A stretch of 64,000 nt of DNA from Psychrobacter fulvigenes (GTDB taxonomy: Bacteria > Pseudomonadota > Gammaproteobacteria > Pseudomonadales > Moraxellaceae). Where the stretch lies: the NCBI RefSeq assembly GCF_904846155.1, contig NZ_CAJGZP010000001.1, forward strand, positions 2,480,001 to 2,544,000, given 5' to 3'. Under the pieces are notes generated by a model, which saw only the letters and a program-made list of their open reading frames with translations, was not told the DNA's origin and did not search any database. Position numbers and translations under genes: made by a program. This document shows positions 36,150 to 46,873 of the stretch, one piece after another (positions within the stretch are counted from its first letter, which is position 1; every line of letters begins with the position of its first letter).

Positions 36150-37024
36150 AACTCACCCTCTGCCAATGAGATTAAATACTGACCATAGCCATTCTTACTC
36201 ATGCTATTGCCAATCTCTAGTACTTGTTGTTTGCTTAACCAGCCATTATTTAGAGCAATTTCTTCTAAACACGCCACTTTATAGCCTTGTCGTTTTTCAA
36301 TGGTTTCTACAAAATGTGCCGCTTCTAGCAAGCTTTCATGCGTCCCCGTATCTAACCAGGCAAACCCACGACCTAACAGCTCTACATTTAAGTCACCACG
36401 TTCAAGATACATCTGGTTGACTGTAGTGATTTCCACTTCACCTCGTTCTGAGGGCTTTACTTGCTTGGCAATTTCGATGACATCATTGTCATAAAAATAT
36501 AAACCTGTGACTGCGAAATTAGACTTAGGCTTTTTAGGCTTTTCTTCTAGTGAGACTGCACGTAGCTCTTCGTTGAACTCTACCACACCAAAGCGCTCAG
36601 GGTCTTTTACTTGATAACCAAAAACGGTTGCCCCTGTTGCGCGATTAACTGCTTTTCGCAACATGGTTGTAAACCCTAGCCCATAAAAAATATTGTCACC
36701 TAAGACCAAGCAGACATTACTATCGCCAATGAACTCTTCACCAATAATAAAGGCCTGAGCCAAGCCATCTGGACTTGGCTGAGTGGCATAACTGAGATTG
36801 ATACCGAAATCACTACCGTCTCCAAGCAAACGTTGAAAGCCTTCTATGTCTTCTGGCGTGCTAATAATCAGCACATCACGAATACCTGCTAGCATAAGCA
36901 CAGATAAAGGATAATAAACCATAGGCTTATCATAGATAGGAAGCATTTGCTTAGACACGCCTTTAGTGATTGGGTATAACCGCGTCCCTGAACCACCTGC
37001 TAAAATAATACCTTTAGTGTCCAT
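36146..37024 (-). CDS. rmlA: Glucose-1-phosphate thymidylyltransferase RmlA
   Basis: Makes dTDP-glucose from dTTP and glucose-1-phosphate. 292 residues with [37 protein letters not shown] at the start, [10 protein letters not shown] and the C-terminal [15 protein letters not shown]. Full length. It feeds RmlB, whose stop overlaps its start by one base. Confidence 0.96.
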   Translation of the reverse strand: MDTKGIILAGGSGTRLYPITKGVSKQMLPIYDKPMVYYPLSVLMLAGIRDVLIISTPEDIEGFQRLLGDGSDFGINLSYATQPSPDGLAQAFIIGEEFIGDSNVCLVLGDNIFYGLGFTTMLRKAVNRATGATVFGYQVKDPERFGVVEFNEELRAVSLEEKPKKPKSNFAVTGLYFYDNDVIEIAKQVKPSERGEVEITTVNQMYLERGDLNVELLGRGFAWLDTGTHESLLEAAHFVETIEKRQGYKVACLEEIALNNGWLSKQQVLEIGNSMSKNGYGQYLISLAEGEL

Positions 37025-38082
37025 TATTCACTTACTCCTAATCTTTCGCGTTGATAGCTGCCATCCTGCACTCGGCGGCACCATTCTAAATTATTCAAAT
37101 ACCACTTAACTGTTTTGCGAATACCAGTCTCAAAAGTCTCTTCTGGTGTCCACCCTAACTCACTTTCAATTTTTCTAGCGTCAATCGCATAACGTAAGTC
37201 ATGTCCTGGGCGGTCTTTTACAAAAGCAATTAACGATTCATAAGAGACATTATCTGTTTGAGGCTTAAGGTCATCTAAAATTTTACAAATAGATCTGACC
37301 ACTTCGATATTCTGTTTTTCGTTATGACCACCAATATTATAGGTTTCACCTACCACTCCTTCGGTGACAACTTTATATAGCGCACGGGCATGATCTTCTA
37401 CATACAGCCAGTCACGAATCTGATCTCCTTTACCATAAATCGGTAATTCCTTACCATCTAATGCATTTAAAATAACGAGAGGAATCAGTTTTTCAGGAAA
37501 ATGATAGGGCCCATAATTATTAGAACAATTCGTAATCAAAACTGGAAAATCATAGGTACGATGCCATGCTCGCACTAAATGATCAGAACTTGCTTTAGAG
37601 GCCGAGTAAGGGGAACTAGGGGCATAAGGTGTGGACTCTGTAAATAAGTCTGTCGTTCCTGCCAAATCGCCATATACTTCATCTGTAGAAATATGATGAA
37701 ATCTAAATGCAGATTTCTCCTCAGCATTCAGACCTTGCCAATACTTACGTGCAACTTCTAACAATGTATAAGTACCAACGATATTTGTGTTAATAAACTC
37801 TGCAGGTCCATCAATAGAACGGTCCACATGCGATTCTGCTGCCAAATGCATCACTAGATTTGGTTTAAAACTCTCAAAAGCTGACTCTAAATCCTCTGCA
37901 TCGCAAATATCGACCCTCTTAAACTGATACCTACTGCTATCTTCGATTTCTTTAAGTGACTCTAAATTGCCAGCGTAGGTCAGTTTGTCGATATTTAAGA
38001 CTTCATCATCGGTATGTTTAATAATATGGCGAATCACAGCAGAACCGATAAAACCTGCACCACCAGTAATTAGTATTCTCAT
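37024..38082 (-). CDS. rmlB: dTDP-glucose 4,6-dehydratase RmlB
   Basis: Short-chain dehydrogenase superfamily enzyme converting dTDP-glucose to dTDP-4-keto-6-deoxyglucose. 352 residues. NAD-binding [10 protein letters not shown], catalytic [26 protein letters not shown] (YxxxK), and [17 protein letters not shown] are present. It shares a one-base overlap with rmlA. Confidence 0.95.
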   Translation of the reverse strand: MRILITGGAGFIGSAVIRHIIKHTDDEVLNIDKLTYAGNLESLKEIEDSSRYQFKRVDICDAEDLESAFESFKPNLVMHLAAESHVDRSIDGPAEFINTNIVGTYTLLEVARKYWQGLNAEEKSAFRFHHISTDEVYGDLAGTTDLFTESTPYAPSSPYSASKASSDHLVRAWHRTYDFPVLITNCSNNYGPYHFPEKLIPLVILNALDGKELPIYGKGDQIRDWLYVEDHARALYKVVTEGVVGETYNIGGHNEKQNIEVVRSICKILDDLKPQTDNVSYESLIAFVKDRPGHDLRYAIDARKIESELGWTPEETFETGIRKTVKWYLNNLEWCRRVQDGSYQRERLGVSE

Positions 38083-38138
38083 AACAATTCCATTGAACCT
38101 TTGGTTTTTGGCTAAAAAATCTGTTTCGGGTAATGAAC

Positions 38139-40106
38139 TTAGGTAGTCATAGAACCTGCGTTATATCCCTCTACAAAGTAAGCAAGTTCCTGCTTAAGCC
38201 ATTCAACATCATGTGGCTGCGCTCTGTGTATCAGCTGCGACAGCATATTTTCGATATCCATTAATGGAAAACTATCTTCGATTGCTTGTCTAATCAAAGG
38301 ATGATAGGTGGTCTCAACATTACCATCACCAATAATAAGCTCTTCGTAAAGCTTTTCACCTGGTCTAAGCCCAGTAAAAATAATTTCAATATCACCTTCA
38401 GGATTGGTTTTGTCTTTTAGCTTGTACCCTGTTAGAAAAATCATACGTTTGGCTAAATCTACAATCTTGACTGACTCACCCATATCAAGCACAAACACTT
38501 CACCACCTTTCGCCATTGCGCCAGCTTGAATAACTAGACTTGCTGCTTCAGGGATGGTCATAAAATAACGTGTTACCTCTGGGTGAGTAACAGTGATAGG
38601 GCCACCTTTCTCGATTTGCTTAGTAAACAAGGGAATAACAGAACCAGACGAACCCAACACATTACCGAAACGCACCATACTGAAACAGGTCTTACTGTTC
38701 ATTTGGCTGAGCCCTTGACATACCAGCTCAGCTAAACGTTTGGAAGCTCCCATTACATTTGTAGGTCTAACTGCTTTATCAGTAGAGACGAGTACAAATG
38801 TCTCTACCTCAGCCTGCATGGCTGCATAAGCACAGTGATAAGTGCCTTTAGAATTATTAATAACACCCTCAAATGGATTACTTTCTACGATAGGCACATG
38901 TTTGTAAGCGGCTGCATGATATACCGTGTTCACGCGATATTCTTCGAATACTTTCAGCAGCTTATCTTCATTAGTGACATTACCAATCATCGCTACAATT
39001 TTAATGTCTTCATAAGCCGGGTTATTTGTTTGTTGTATCGTTAACTCTTGATGAATGGCATACAGAGCGTATTCAGAAAGCTCATAAAGTATCAAACACT
39101 GAGGCTTATTTTTAATGATTTGACGACACAGCTCACCTCCAATAGATCCACCAGCGCCAGTAACAAGGATATTTTTACTTGTGATATTTTTACTTAACAA
39201 CATATCATCAGCTTCAACAGTTTGACGATCTAATACGTCAAGGATGTTGACTCGACGCATATGACTCACTGTGACTTTTCCATCAGCGATTTCATGCAGG
39301 CTTGGTAGCTGCTTAATCTTTACAGGTACCTCTGAAAAATCATTAATGATCTGACGGCGACGATCGCGACTTACAGATGGTAATGCCAAAAATATCTGTG
39401 CAATGTTTCTCTTATTTATGATTCCCAAGACTTCATTAGCAGCATATATTTTTTTACCAAATAAGTAACCACCTGCAACTTCCAGATTATCATCGATGAA
39501 AGCCACGACACGGTACTTATCAGAGCGCTCTAGACCTTCAAACAATTCTCTGCCAGCTGAACCTACACCGTAGATAATGACATTTTCACGGATATTTCCA
39601 TGACGGTTTCTGTAATTACCTTTGCTAAGCTCTAATATCTCTCTGATACTTAAGCGAATACCCCATAACCATATATAAAAGAAAAACAAATATAGAATAG
39701 GTACTGAACGTGGAATATACGCTAAGGAGTCGAATGAATAGATGACTTCATAAACAATGATAAGAACAACAAACATCTGCAATACTTTACGCATTGCTGT
39801 ATCAGAGAATATTCTTGATAGACCTTTATAAAACCCAATATAGTACAGGCCAATTACAGGAGGTAAGGCAAAAATACATAGAGCAAATAAGCTGATGTGG
39901 TTATCGATATAGCCGTATCTTAAGGATAATGCAAAAAACAAGCACACTACTGACATCAAGAAGTCTGCACTAATTAGGATACTACGTTTAACCCCTCGTG
40001 GTAGAGACAGCAAACGTCTAGCGTTACGCTGATACCAACTGTCATCAGCGTTGCTAGTTACAGAATAAGTGCTCTTAGGCTTTTGCTTCATAGACATAAA
40101 CTTCAA
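38139..40106 (-). CDS. Membrane UDP-N-acetylglucosamine 4,6-dehydratase (PglF/CapD family)
   Basis: 655-residue protein: an N-terminal membrane region (about residues 40-160, four to five helices), a nucleoside-binding Rossmann region ([18 protein letters not shown]) and a large SDR domain with [38 protein letters not shown] and [13 protein letters not shown]. This layout is that of PglF-type 4,6-dehydratases, which make UDP-4-keto-6-deoxy-GlcNAc. It supplies the PglE-like aminotransferase at the far end of the locus. It sits 56 bases upstream of rmlB. Confidence 0.9.
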   Translation of the reverse strand: MKFMSMKQKPKSTYSVTSNADDSWYQRNARRLLSLPRGVKRSILISADFLMSVVCLFFALSLRYGYIDNHISLFALCIFALPPVIGLYYIGFYKGLSRIFSDTAMRKVLQMFVVLIIVYEVIYSFDSLAYIPRSVPILYLFFFYIWLWGIRLSIREILELSKGNYRNRHGNIRENVIIYGVGSAGRELFEGLERSDKYRVVAFIDDNLEVAGGYLFGKKIYAANEVLGIINKRNIAQIFLALPSVSRDRRRQIINDFSEVPVKIKQLPSLHEIADGKVTVSHMRRVNILDVLDRQTVEADDMLLSKNITSKNILVTGAGGSIGGELCRQIIKNKPQCLILYELSEYALYAIHQELTIQQTNNPAYEDIKIVAMIGNVTNEDKLLKVFEEYRVNTVYHAAAYKHVPIVESNPFEGVINNSKGTYHCAYAAMQAEVETFVLVSTDKAVRPTNVMGASKRLAELVCQGLSQMNSKTCFSMVRFGNVLGSSGSVIPLFTKQIEKGGPITVTHPEVTRYFMTIPEAASLVIQAGAMAKGGEVFVLDMGESVKIVDLAKRMIFLTGYKLKDKTNPEGDIEIIFTGLRPGEKLYEELIIGDGNVETTYHPLIRQAIEDSFPLMDIENMLSQLIHRAQPHDVEWLKQELAYFVEGYNAGSMTT

Positions 40107-40121
40107 CTTATCAAGTTATTA

Positions 40122-42362
40122 CTACTTACTATGGCCATACGTATAGGCATAGTTATAGCTATTTTTGTCAAGCATTCCTTGCTGAACATCATTTAGTACA
40201 ATACCATCGATCTCAATATTGGCTTTTTCCATCTGTTCAATGGCATAAGCCAACTGCCCTTCTAGTGAATCATTGTGCTTAGTTACCATCAACACCTGGT
40301 CTGCGTGCAGCGACAGAATGACAGCATCTGTAGTAGCTAATACAGGAGGCGTATTAACGATAATATAATCATAGTGATCCTTTAGCTCAGTCATCAGCTC
40401 ACCAAATCTCTCACTGGCAAGCAGCGAAGACGGATTAGATACCTGCTCTCCACGAGGAATCAGATCAAGGTTATCTATGCTAGTAGGGTGAGTAATATTA
40501 GCGATTGTCGGGCTCTCTGGTGAAAAATAATCAGCAAGGCCTGTAGGCTGCTCTACATTGAAAGTCTTGTGCAAGCTTCCTAAGTGCATATCAGCATCGA
40601 TAATAAGTATTTTCTTATCTAACTGCGCAAAAACTTCTGCTAAATTGGCACCAATGAAAGACTTGCCTACTTCTGGACTTTCAGAGGTCAATACAATCAC
40701 TTGGCCACGCTGCTCAGCAGCGCCTTGAGAGAGCCCTAACATCAAGAATGTTCTAAGACCCTTGATGGCTTCATAACTTAAACTATTATGGTCGGCGTAC
40801 GACAATAAGGGACTCGTACTGCGCTTGCTATTACTCAATCCTTTTAATGACTTGGATCTTGGAATAGTAGCAATGACCGGAACTCCCATTTTTGCTTCAA
40901 TGCTTTTAGGGTCTCTGATAACATTTCTCAATAGACCTTTAAGCAGCACTAACATCGTACCCAACATGCCACCAAGCACTATACCTAGCAGTAATATCAC
41001 TAACTTTCTTGGAGCAATAGGTCTAAAGTTGCTACTAGGAAAGTCAATGACACGTGCAAAACCAATCTGACCAGCTTCGACAATTTTCATTTGTTCATAG
41101 TTCCTAAGCAGAGTCAGATATATCTCTTTATTAATATTGGCATCTTCTGCCAACTTCAAAAACTCTCTTTGTACTTCAGGCAAGCGCTCAACATTTTGGG
41201 CTATTTCATTCTTCCTAGCATTTAAGGTTCTAAGCTGATCATTAATCTGAATAACAAGCGGGTGCTCTTCAGTGTAATAAGTAGTAAGCTCTGCTTTTTG
41301 TAGTTTTAGCTCGTTGAGCTGAGCATCAATCTGATAGTTTTCAGTGACTAAAAGCTCAGCTTCTTTTGCGACATCAATGGTGCCAGATTGTTCACGGAAC
41401 TCATTATATGCAGCCTCAGAGGTCTCAAGTTTTGCCCTAAGTTCAGGAATCTGCGTTTCCATAAACTGCAGGGTTTTGGTTATCTCTTCAGAGCCACGAG
41501 ATTGGTTTTGGTCTAAGTAAGACTTAACAATCTCGCTTAATATTAGGCTAACTTGCTCTTGATCAGCGCCTTTTAAAGAAACTTCAATAATCCCGGTTAA
41601 TCTACCTACCTCAGCAACTGACAAAGCTTTACTGATACTATCAGTGGTATTCTTAAATATGTGTCTGGTTATTTCTATCGGGTGGTTCTCAGCAGGTAAG
41701 TCAGCCACCATAATTTCGATATTACCATCGGGTGTGGCAAAACTATTTAGCTGATTTAGGCGTCCTTTAAAACTCAAATCGTTACTGCTATCTTTTTTGT
41801 CTTCATAGCCAAGCTCAAAGCCTGTTTTGGTTCTCACTAAAGTAAACTTCTTACCCAAATATGCTAACGGCGCATCAAAATTAATAATCTGAGCCGAACC
41901 ATCCTCAGTTTTTAGTGAGACACCATCCACTGTGTTGATTTGAGTATTGATTCGATCATTTAGTAATCTATCCAAATGACCGACTTCAGGATCAGATAGC
42001 TGAATAGTTAAGTGTAGCAACTCTATGACTGGCTCTAAGACCATTCGCGACTTTATCAACTCTGACTCTGTTTGAGCTTGCGTCAATGTCGGTTGAATGG
42101 TTCCAGTAGGCTGGGAGATACTAGCAAGTGCCGACACCCCTTGAGAGTTTTCCTCTTCAATTTGGATGAGAGCATCTGCTTCGTAGGTAGGTGAAACATA
42201 GCGGATATATAGCAATGCTAATATCAGGCCTAATGCAGCTAGCAGAACGATGGTTTTCCAGCCACGCAACAGCATTAACGCTAACGTTAATAAACTTATA
42301 TCGTTACTGTCTTTATCGGCCGCAGTTTCTGATACATTCTGTCTGTCTTTATATTTGCTCAT
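40122..42362 (-). CDS. wzc: Polysaccharide co-polymerase / tyrosine autokinase (Wzc)
   Basis: 746-residue bacterial tyrosine kinase of the capsule system. It has an N-terminal Wzz domain with membrane helix (IVLLAALGLILALLYIRYV), a long periplasmic helical part (GTIDVAKEAELLVTENYQIDAQLN), a second helix (LVILLLGIVLGGMLGTMLVLL), and the cytoplasmic kinase: TSESPEVGKSFIGANLAEVF (Walker A), LIIDADMH (Walker A'), and a short C-terminal tyrosine cluster with four tyrosines (YNYAYTYGHSK). It controls chain length and export with Wza. The partner tyrosine phosphatase Wzb is not found in the window. Confidence 0.93.
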   Translation of the reverse strand: MSKYKDRQNVSETAADKDSNDISLLTLALMLLRGWKTIVLLAALGLILALLYIRYVSPTYEADALIQIEEENSQGVSALASISQPTGTIQPTLTQAQTESELIKSRMVLEPVIELLHLTIQLSDPEVGHLDRLLNDRINTQINTVDGVSLKTEDGSAQIINFDAPLAYLGKKFTLVRTKTGFELGYEDKKDSSNDLSFKGRLNQLNSFATPDGNIEIMVADLPAENHPIEITRHIFKNTTDSISKALSVAEVGRLTGIIEVSLKGADQEQVSLILSEIVKSYLDQNQSRGSEEITKTLQFMETQIPELRAKLETSEAAYNEFREQSGTIDVAKEAELLVTENYQIDAQLNELKLQKAELTTYYTEEHPLVIQINDQLRTLNARKNEIAQNVERLPEVQREFLKLAEDANINKEIYLTLLRNYEQMKIVEAGQIGFARVIDFPSSNFRPIAPRKLVILLLGIVLGGMLGTMLVLLKGLLRNVIRDPKSIEAKMGVPVIATIPRSKSLKGLSNSKRSTSPLLSYADHNSLSYEAIKGLRTFLMLGLSQGAAEQRGQVIVLTSESPEVGKSFIGANLAEVFAQLDKKILIIDADMHLGSLHKTFNVEQPTGLADYFSPESPTIANITHPTSIDNLDLIPRGEQVSNPSSLLASERFGELMTELKDHYDYIIVNTPPVLATTDAVILSLHADQVLMVTKHNDSLEGQLAYAIEQMEKANIEIDGIVLNDVQQGMLDKNSYNYAYTYGHSK

Positions 42363-42699
42363 AAATACCTGCTACTCAAATTTATCATCTTATTAATAAA
42401 GGCCTTCAAAACAGTATCTTCCGCTGCCTTAAAAACTGAATGATCATCTTGGTATGAAGACACCTTACACATACCAATTTCATGACCCGTTTAATAACTT
42501 TTGCTTTTTATAACTTTTTATAGCTTTATTCGCTGCTATATATTAGATAAGACTTATACATAACCAGCTTATAAAGCTTTACTGCAACTCAAAGACAGCA
42601 CCAAGACTCAAGGGTTGAGCCGTTCAACGAAACCTGCGATAGAGCTACAGTAATCCTCAAAACACGCATTATTAAGATATTAATAAACAACTTAATAAC
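42363..42699. other. Non-coding gap between wza and wzc
   Basis: 337 AT-rich bases on the transcribed strand between the two export genes. wzb usually lies between wza and wzc. No reading frame for a small phosphatase with a CX5R motif was seen. A short hairpin-like ATTAAG/CTTAAT stretch lies near 42670-42695. Confidence 0.5.
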
Positions 42700-43818
42700 C
42701 TATAGATCTGATAATAAACTGATAGTAGTAGTAGACGGCAATAGCAAGCTAATAATACGGTTCCAACGAGCCAGTCCTGTTGGATCGACATAAACGATAT
42801 CGTTAGGATGCATCTCAAAGCGATTAGCTAAAGCAAAGTTCGTTACCGTCTGCATATCAATGTAGTAGATATTCGTCAGCACAGACTGAGGATTGTCTCT
42901 AACAATATAAACTTTGGCTGCATTAGCAGTGGTAGCATCCAGTCCACCCGTCTCTCCTAATACATGAGCTAAATTAAGTCCTTGCTCTGGTATCGGCACG
43001 GGCGCCACTCTGCCAAGCTCACCCAACACATAGACTTTTTTACGACTTTGACTATTTACATGAATAGAGTCACCATCTTGTAAATAAATTTGGTTAGCTG
43101 ATATACCAAATTGTTGCAGTGACTGTAACCCTAGTGAATACTCCTTACCGTTTCGGCTAAACACTATGTTATCTGAGTCGCCTGTAGGCGTTGCTCCACC
43201 TGCTCTAGAAATAGCACTCAATAACGAAACAGGTGTGTCTGCAATAGCAAACTCCCCTGGCTGTCTGACCTCTCCATCAATAAAGAACTTATTACCACGG
43301 TAATTGATTACTTTGACTTGAGGGTCAGAGTGTTTTAAGTAGCGTTGTAATCGAGCTCGTAGATTGGCTGTAAACTGCGGCACACTTAAACCGCTGGCTT
43401 GAATACGGCCAATTAATGGAAACTGGATAAATCCTTGTTGGTCCACAGGAAATCCAGATTCATACGGGTTATTACTCTCACTAGCTGTAGGAGGGGTTAT
43501 TTCTGGATAGCCTATAAGATTAATACCCAAAATATCGCCTTCAGAAATGCGATATTCAGCCCTACTTGAAGTCTTGACAAGTTGATATACATCGTTGTCA
43601 GGTGCAGTGACCTGGGGTGGTGGTAGAGTAGCTAGGCTTAACGGTTGAATATTAAACTCTAAGCCGTTGTCTGCCGTAAAATACCCAGTGGGAGGTAAAC
43701 TTCCCGTCTGAAATCCAGAGTTAATGGCACAGCCAGAGAGTAATCCTATAGATAACAAGCATGAAACGCTCAATAACCTAGCGGACTTATATGTAGAAAA
43801 AAAATATCTATAGACCAT
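42700..43818 (-). CDS. wza: Capsular polysaccharide export lipoprotein (Wza)
   Basis: 372-residue outer-membrane lipoprotein forming the export channel. Signal peptide with lipobox LLSGC (Cys near residue 30), PES domain starting EYRISEGDILGINLIGYPEITPP, and SLBB repeats (FIDGEVRQPGEFAI, KVYVLGELGRVAPVPIPEQGLNLAHVLGETGGLD). C-terminal amphipathic helix expected for pore insertion. First gene of the locus on the minus strand, with the promoter in the AT-rich region to its right. Confidence 0.93.
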   Translation of the reverse strand: MVYRYFFSTYKSARLLSVSCLLSIGLLSGCAINSGFQTGSLPPTGYFTADNGLEFNIQPLSLATLPPPQVTAPDNDVYQLVKTSSRAEYRISEGDILGINLIGYPEITPPTASESNNPYESGFPVDQQGFIQFPLIGRIQASGLSVPQFTANLRARLQRYLKHSDPQVKVINYRGNKFFIDGEVRQPGEFAIADTPVSLLSAISRAGGATPTGDSDNIVFSRNGKEYSLGLQSLQQFGISANQIYLQDGDSIHVNSQSRKKVYVLGELGRVAPVPIPEQGLNLAHVLGETGGLDATTANAAKVYIVRDNPQSVLTNIYYIDMQTVTNFALANRFEMHPNDIVYVDPTGLARWNRIISLLLPSTTTISLLSDL

Positions 43819-44438
43819 AATAGTCTCTCAAGTTAACGTTCAAAAAAGCAGGTTAGTATACCCTACATTCATAAAAGCGAATTAACACTCACCAAATATA
43901 CACGCAAAACAAACGTACCGCAATATTAAGAACTTTTGTAGACAGTAAAAACCAACCTCTACATAATATCTTTATAAACAAGAGCTTGCCAGTCCACCTA
44001 TCTATTTTATTAAAACAAAAGCAAACAAAAGACAGGTAGTTTAGAGTAGTTTTATAGGGTAAATGGTGCTTATTTAAGTTTAAACGGTATAAAATGATAT
44101 AAAAAAATAAAAAACCTTCTTTTTAACGTATATATTAGCGAAACATAATCAAACTTTTGGATACAAAAAAACTGGCTATATCTCTACTTTATTAAACTCA
44201 AAATTCTGAATTAGCTAATTAGAAATGATATGCAACATGAAGTTTCTCATTGTTATTCGAAAAAAATAGATGGACTTTTGTTTTCTTGTTGAGACAACCA
44301 ATCACAATGTAACTCTAGTGTTATTACGTAGAAGAAAAAGTGCTGATTTTCGCGCTAAACATCGTAAAATAGCGTAGAATATACAGTCCAAATTTCTTAC
44401 ATTGCGAAATGTAAACCAACCGATTCAAGGTAATCCTT
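43819..44438. other. AT-rich divergent promoter region, wza / rluB
   Basis: 620 bases without a convincing gene, strongly AT-rich, between wza (minus) and rluB (plus). It must contain the main promoter of the polysaccharide locus. No JUMPstart/ops-type GGCGGTAG was found on either strand by eye. A small palindrome TTACATT-GCG-AAATGTAA lies at about 44397-44414 just before rluB. Confidence 0.6.
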
Positions 44439-45353
44439 ATGAAAGATGAAAAACTACAAAAAGCCCTTGCCCGTATGGGTTTAGGCTCACGCCGTCAGAT
44501 GGAAGAAGTCATTAAGTCTGGCCGTGTCTCAGTCAATAGTGGCCCTGCTACGATTGGTGATCGCGTGAGCCAAGGCGATGAGATTCGCGTCGATGGTCGC
44601 TTGATTAAATATACTGCGGAAAACGAGAAGCGCCGCCGAGTATTGGCTTACTATAAGCCTGAAGGTGAGATCTGCTCTGCTAATGATCCTGAAGGTCGTC
44701 CAACCGTGTTTGAGCGCTTGCCAAAGCTGACGCATGACCGCTGGGTGATGGTGGGGCGTTTGGACATCAACTCCTCGGGACTATTATTATTTACCAATGA
44801 TGGTGAAATGGCACATCGCTTGATGCATCCGTCCAATGAGATTACTCGTGAGTATGCTGTACGTGTGCTGGGTGAAGTGACCTCTGATATCGCTCGCAAT
44901 CTGACTGCGGGTGTCATGCTAGAAGATGGTATGGCACAGTTTGAAGATATAAAAGACGGCGGCGGCGAAGGCGTCAATAAATGGTATCACGTCAAACTCA
45001 AAGAAGGTCGTAATCGTGAAGTGCGCCGCTTATTTGAGTCGCAAGGCCTTAAGGTAAGCCGTCTACTACGTACGCGTTATGGCAGTATTGCACTACCGAA
45101 AGAACTGCGTACTGGTCGTTTCTTGGAGCTGGACAAAAAAGACATCAATACCCTAACTGATTTGGTCAGTCTGCGTCCACGTCATGGTACTGGTTTACAT
45201 GGTGCCGCCAAAGAAAAGCAAGAGCGCATCAAAAACAAGCCACTAAAAGCGCGTCGTACGGATAGTCGTAGTAATAGTGCCAAGCCTAAGAGTAGCGCAA
45301 GCCCAGCCAGTCGTGGTTCACGCAATACTCGTGATCGCAACAATAAGCGTTAA
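44439..45353 (+). CDS. rluB: 23S rRNA pseudouridine synthase, RluB type
   Basis: RsuA/RluB/RluE/RluF family enzyme. S4 RNA-binding domain at the N terminus (LQKALARMGLGSRRQMEEVIKSGRVSVN), then the catalytic motif GRLDINSSGLLLFTNDGE with the catalytic Asp near residue 104, LKEGRNREVRRLFESQGL, and a basic C-terminal tail rich in Arg/Ser/Lys. RluB modifies U2605 of 23S rRNA; RluE/RluF assignments are less likely given the N-terminal S4 and long tail. The distance and strand separate it from the capsule locus. Confidence 0.88.
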   Translation: MKDEKLQKALARMGLGSRRQMEEVIKSGRVSVNSGPATIGDRVSQGDEIRVDGRLIKYTAENEKRRRVLAYYKPEGEICSANDPEGRPTVFERLPKLTHDRWVMVGRLDINSSGLLLFTNDGEMAHRLMHPSNEITREYAVRVLGEVTSDIARNLTAGVMLEDGMAQFEDIKDGGGEGVNKWYHVKLKEGRNREVRRLFESQGLKVSRLLRTRYGSIALPKELRTGRFLELDKKDINTLTDLVSLRPRHGTGLHGAAKEKQERIKNKPLKARRTDSRSNSAKPKSSASPASRGSRNTRDRNNKR

Positions 45354-45396
45354 AATGCACTTATTCTAAAACTGCTATCCGTTTCATATTTGTATT

Positions 45397-45432
45397 AAAA
45401 AAGCTGCCAGTGAATTCACTGGCAGCTTTTTT
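45397..45432. terminator. Perfect 36-bp palindromic terminator after rluB
   Basis: AAAAAAGCTGCCAGTGAA is followed directly by its exact reverse complement, with a run of T residues at the right end and A residues at the left. It can act in both directions between the convergent rluB and the 45476-46039 gene. Confidence 0.9.
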
Positions 45433-45475
45433 GATTCATATTTTGAACCGTTGATAGTAATTTAATCTACTTTTA

Positions 45476-46039
45476 TCATGACTGGCTGTCTATATAACGC
45501 TTCATAACTCGTAGATCTTGCAAGTTTTGAGTGTCTATTTGCCTGATAAAACCATCTAAACGTCCCTCAATACTATCCAATGCTTGTTGCAACACCTCAG
45601 CAGCCTCGATTTGTTTGTCATTATGAGTCGTTTGCTGGTTAGTGCCTGTGCCTGTACTCATTAAACGATAATGGCTGTCCAGTATTTCAGGCAAGCGCGT
45701 ATAAATAAGCTTATGTAGAATAAAATGCTCTTCACTGATAATTGGGGTTTTATTTTGTTGTTTTAAATTCTGCTGATAATTTTGGTAAATCGCTACCTTT
45801 TCATCGATACTTTGTAATTGGCGTAGCTGCCTGTCTGTTAGTACCTTAAGATGACTCTTATGTAAACTCAGCTGCTGCCAACTCAATTTAGACAAAGTTA
45901 ATGGTGCACTAGAATCTTGATAGATGAGCACACCTGGGGTGATGCCAACCGCTTTATGGAAAGCATGCCAGCCCTTTCTGCCTAAATAAATGGCGGTAAT
46001 GGTAGTAGCCGCTACGCCAATACCCAGTATGATACTCAT
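45476..46039 (-). CDS. Hypothetical protein, member 3 of a three-gene family
   Basis: No known family was recognised. The 187-residue protein has one N-terminal membrane segment (ILGIGVAATTITAIYLGRKGWHAF) and a helical C-terminal part. Comparison with the two genes to its right shows a shared pattern: ...IDEKVAIYQNY...HFILHKLIYTRLPEILDSHYRLM...AAEVLQQALDSIEGRLDGF...DLRVMKRYIDS. The pattern of an alpha-helical bundle ending in KRYI is common to all three. It lies 74 bases downstream of the next member. Confidence 0.7.
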   Translation of the reverse strand: MSIILGIGVAATTITAIYLGRKGWHAFHKAVGITPGVLIYQDSSAPLTLSKLSWQQLSLHKSHLKVLTDRQLRQLQSIDEKVAIYQNYQQNLKQQNKTPIISEEHFILHKLIYTRLPEILDSHYRLMSTGTGTNQQTTHNDKQIEAAEVLQQALDSIEGRLDGFIRQIDTQNLQDLRVMKRYIDSQS

Positions 46040-46113
46040 ATCCAGTTATTCCTTATCCACTATCCATCTCTTCCCTACTGACTACCATTAACCTCTAAGG
46101 CTACAATGAAACT

Positions 46114-46731
46114 CTAAGGCTTGTTTTCATCAGCCATTGGTCTATCACTGGTATCAATACGGGTAGTCTCTAGTATTTGCACCTCAGACGCAGGGTTATC
46201 AAAGCGCTGCTGCAAATATCGCTTGGTAACCAGCAGTTTTTGCCCGTCTTGATGATAAGAAGCATCCAGTAAATCATCGAACTGGGTGTTAATGGTTCTA
46301 AGCACCTCAAGCAAAGCTTCTTTACCAGTGACATCGGAGTGTTTAATTTTGGTATTGTCGGCACGTGCACCATCTAAATCATGCAGACGACGATAGTCAG
46401 CCACTGCTTGTGGAATATGCTTATCCATCAAGTTTTGAATCATGATATAGGTTTCACTGACGGTATCAGTATCGTCTATCTTGCCATCATTATTGGTATC
46501 ACCATAAATTACTCGTAGCTTTTCGCCTTTTTGGTTAATCTGAGTAAGCGCTGTTTTGACTTCAGCAGGTAAGCTTTTTTCAGGAATATAACCCAGTTGC
46601 GGCATGGCTTCATAGGCAAGCATTTTGGGTGCAGTGAGTTTTTTGACACCACGATAGCCCAGATATAACCCTGCTGCTGGTAGTACCCCATATAAAATAA
46701 ACATCACTAACATAGCCGTTGCTTGGGTCAT
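46114..46731 (-). CDS. Hypothetical protein with EF-hand-like loop, member 2 of a three-gene family
   Basis: The frame is open to 46794, but GAGGATGAG before the ATG at 46731 marks it as the start (205 residues, MTQATAM). Membrane segment at the N terminus (MLVMFILYGVLPAAGLYLGYRG). DTNNDGKIDDTD near residue 75-86 has the D-x-N-x-D-G-x-I-x-x-x-D spacing of a calcium-binding loop, absent from the other two members. The rest matches them: MIQNLMDKHIPQAVADYRRLHDL, GKEALLEVLRTINTQFDDLLDA, LLVTKRYLQQRF. A terminator precedes it, so it likely has its own promoter. Function unknown. Confidence 0.7.
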   Translation of the reverse strand: MTQATAMLVMFILYGVLPAAGLYLGYRGVKKLTAPKMLAYEAMPQLGYIPEKSLPAEVKTALTQINQKGEKLRVIYGDTNNDGKIDDTDTVSETYIMIQNLMDKHIPQAVADYRRLHDLDGARADNTKIKHSDVTGKEALLEVLRTINTQFDDLLDASYHQDGQKLLVTKRYLQQRFDNPASEVQILETTRIDTSDRPMADENKP

Positions 46732-46792
46732 TATCTCATCCTCATGTTTGATAGATTTATTATTATTATTGATTGCATTGTTAATATTAAAC

Positions 46793-46821
46793 AAAAAAAT
46801 AAGGCTCTATGAAAGCCTTAT
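46793..46821 (-). terminator. Rho-independent terminator after family member 1
   Basis: On the minus strand ATAAGGCT pairs with AGCCTTAT across a seven-base loop, followed by seven T residues. It separates members 1 and 2 of the three-gene family. Confidence 0.8.
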
Positions 46822-46873
46822 ATTGTTATGTATTGAGCCGTCTGTATTTAATCACAATGATTTAGAGCAGAAA

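Noticed and set aside
44100..44150. AAAAACCTTCTTTTT word near 44109, also near 56819
   Set aside because: The shared word is short and AT-rich and the possible stem is only five A-T pairs; it is probably chance.
43819..44438. JUMPstart/ops antitermination element ahead of wza
   Set aside because: I looked for GGCGGTAG and its complement on both strands and did not find it, so RfaH-type control is not supported.
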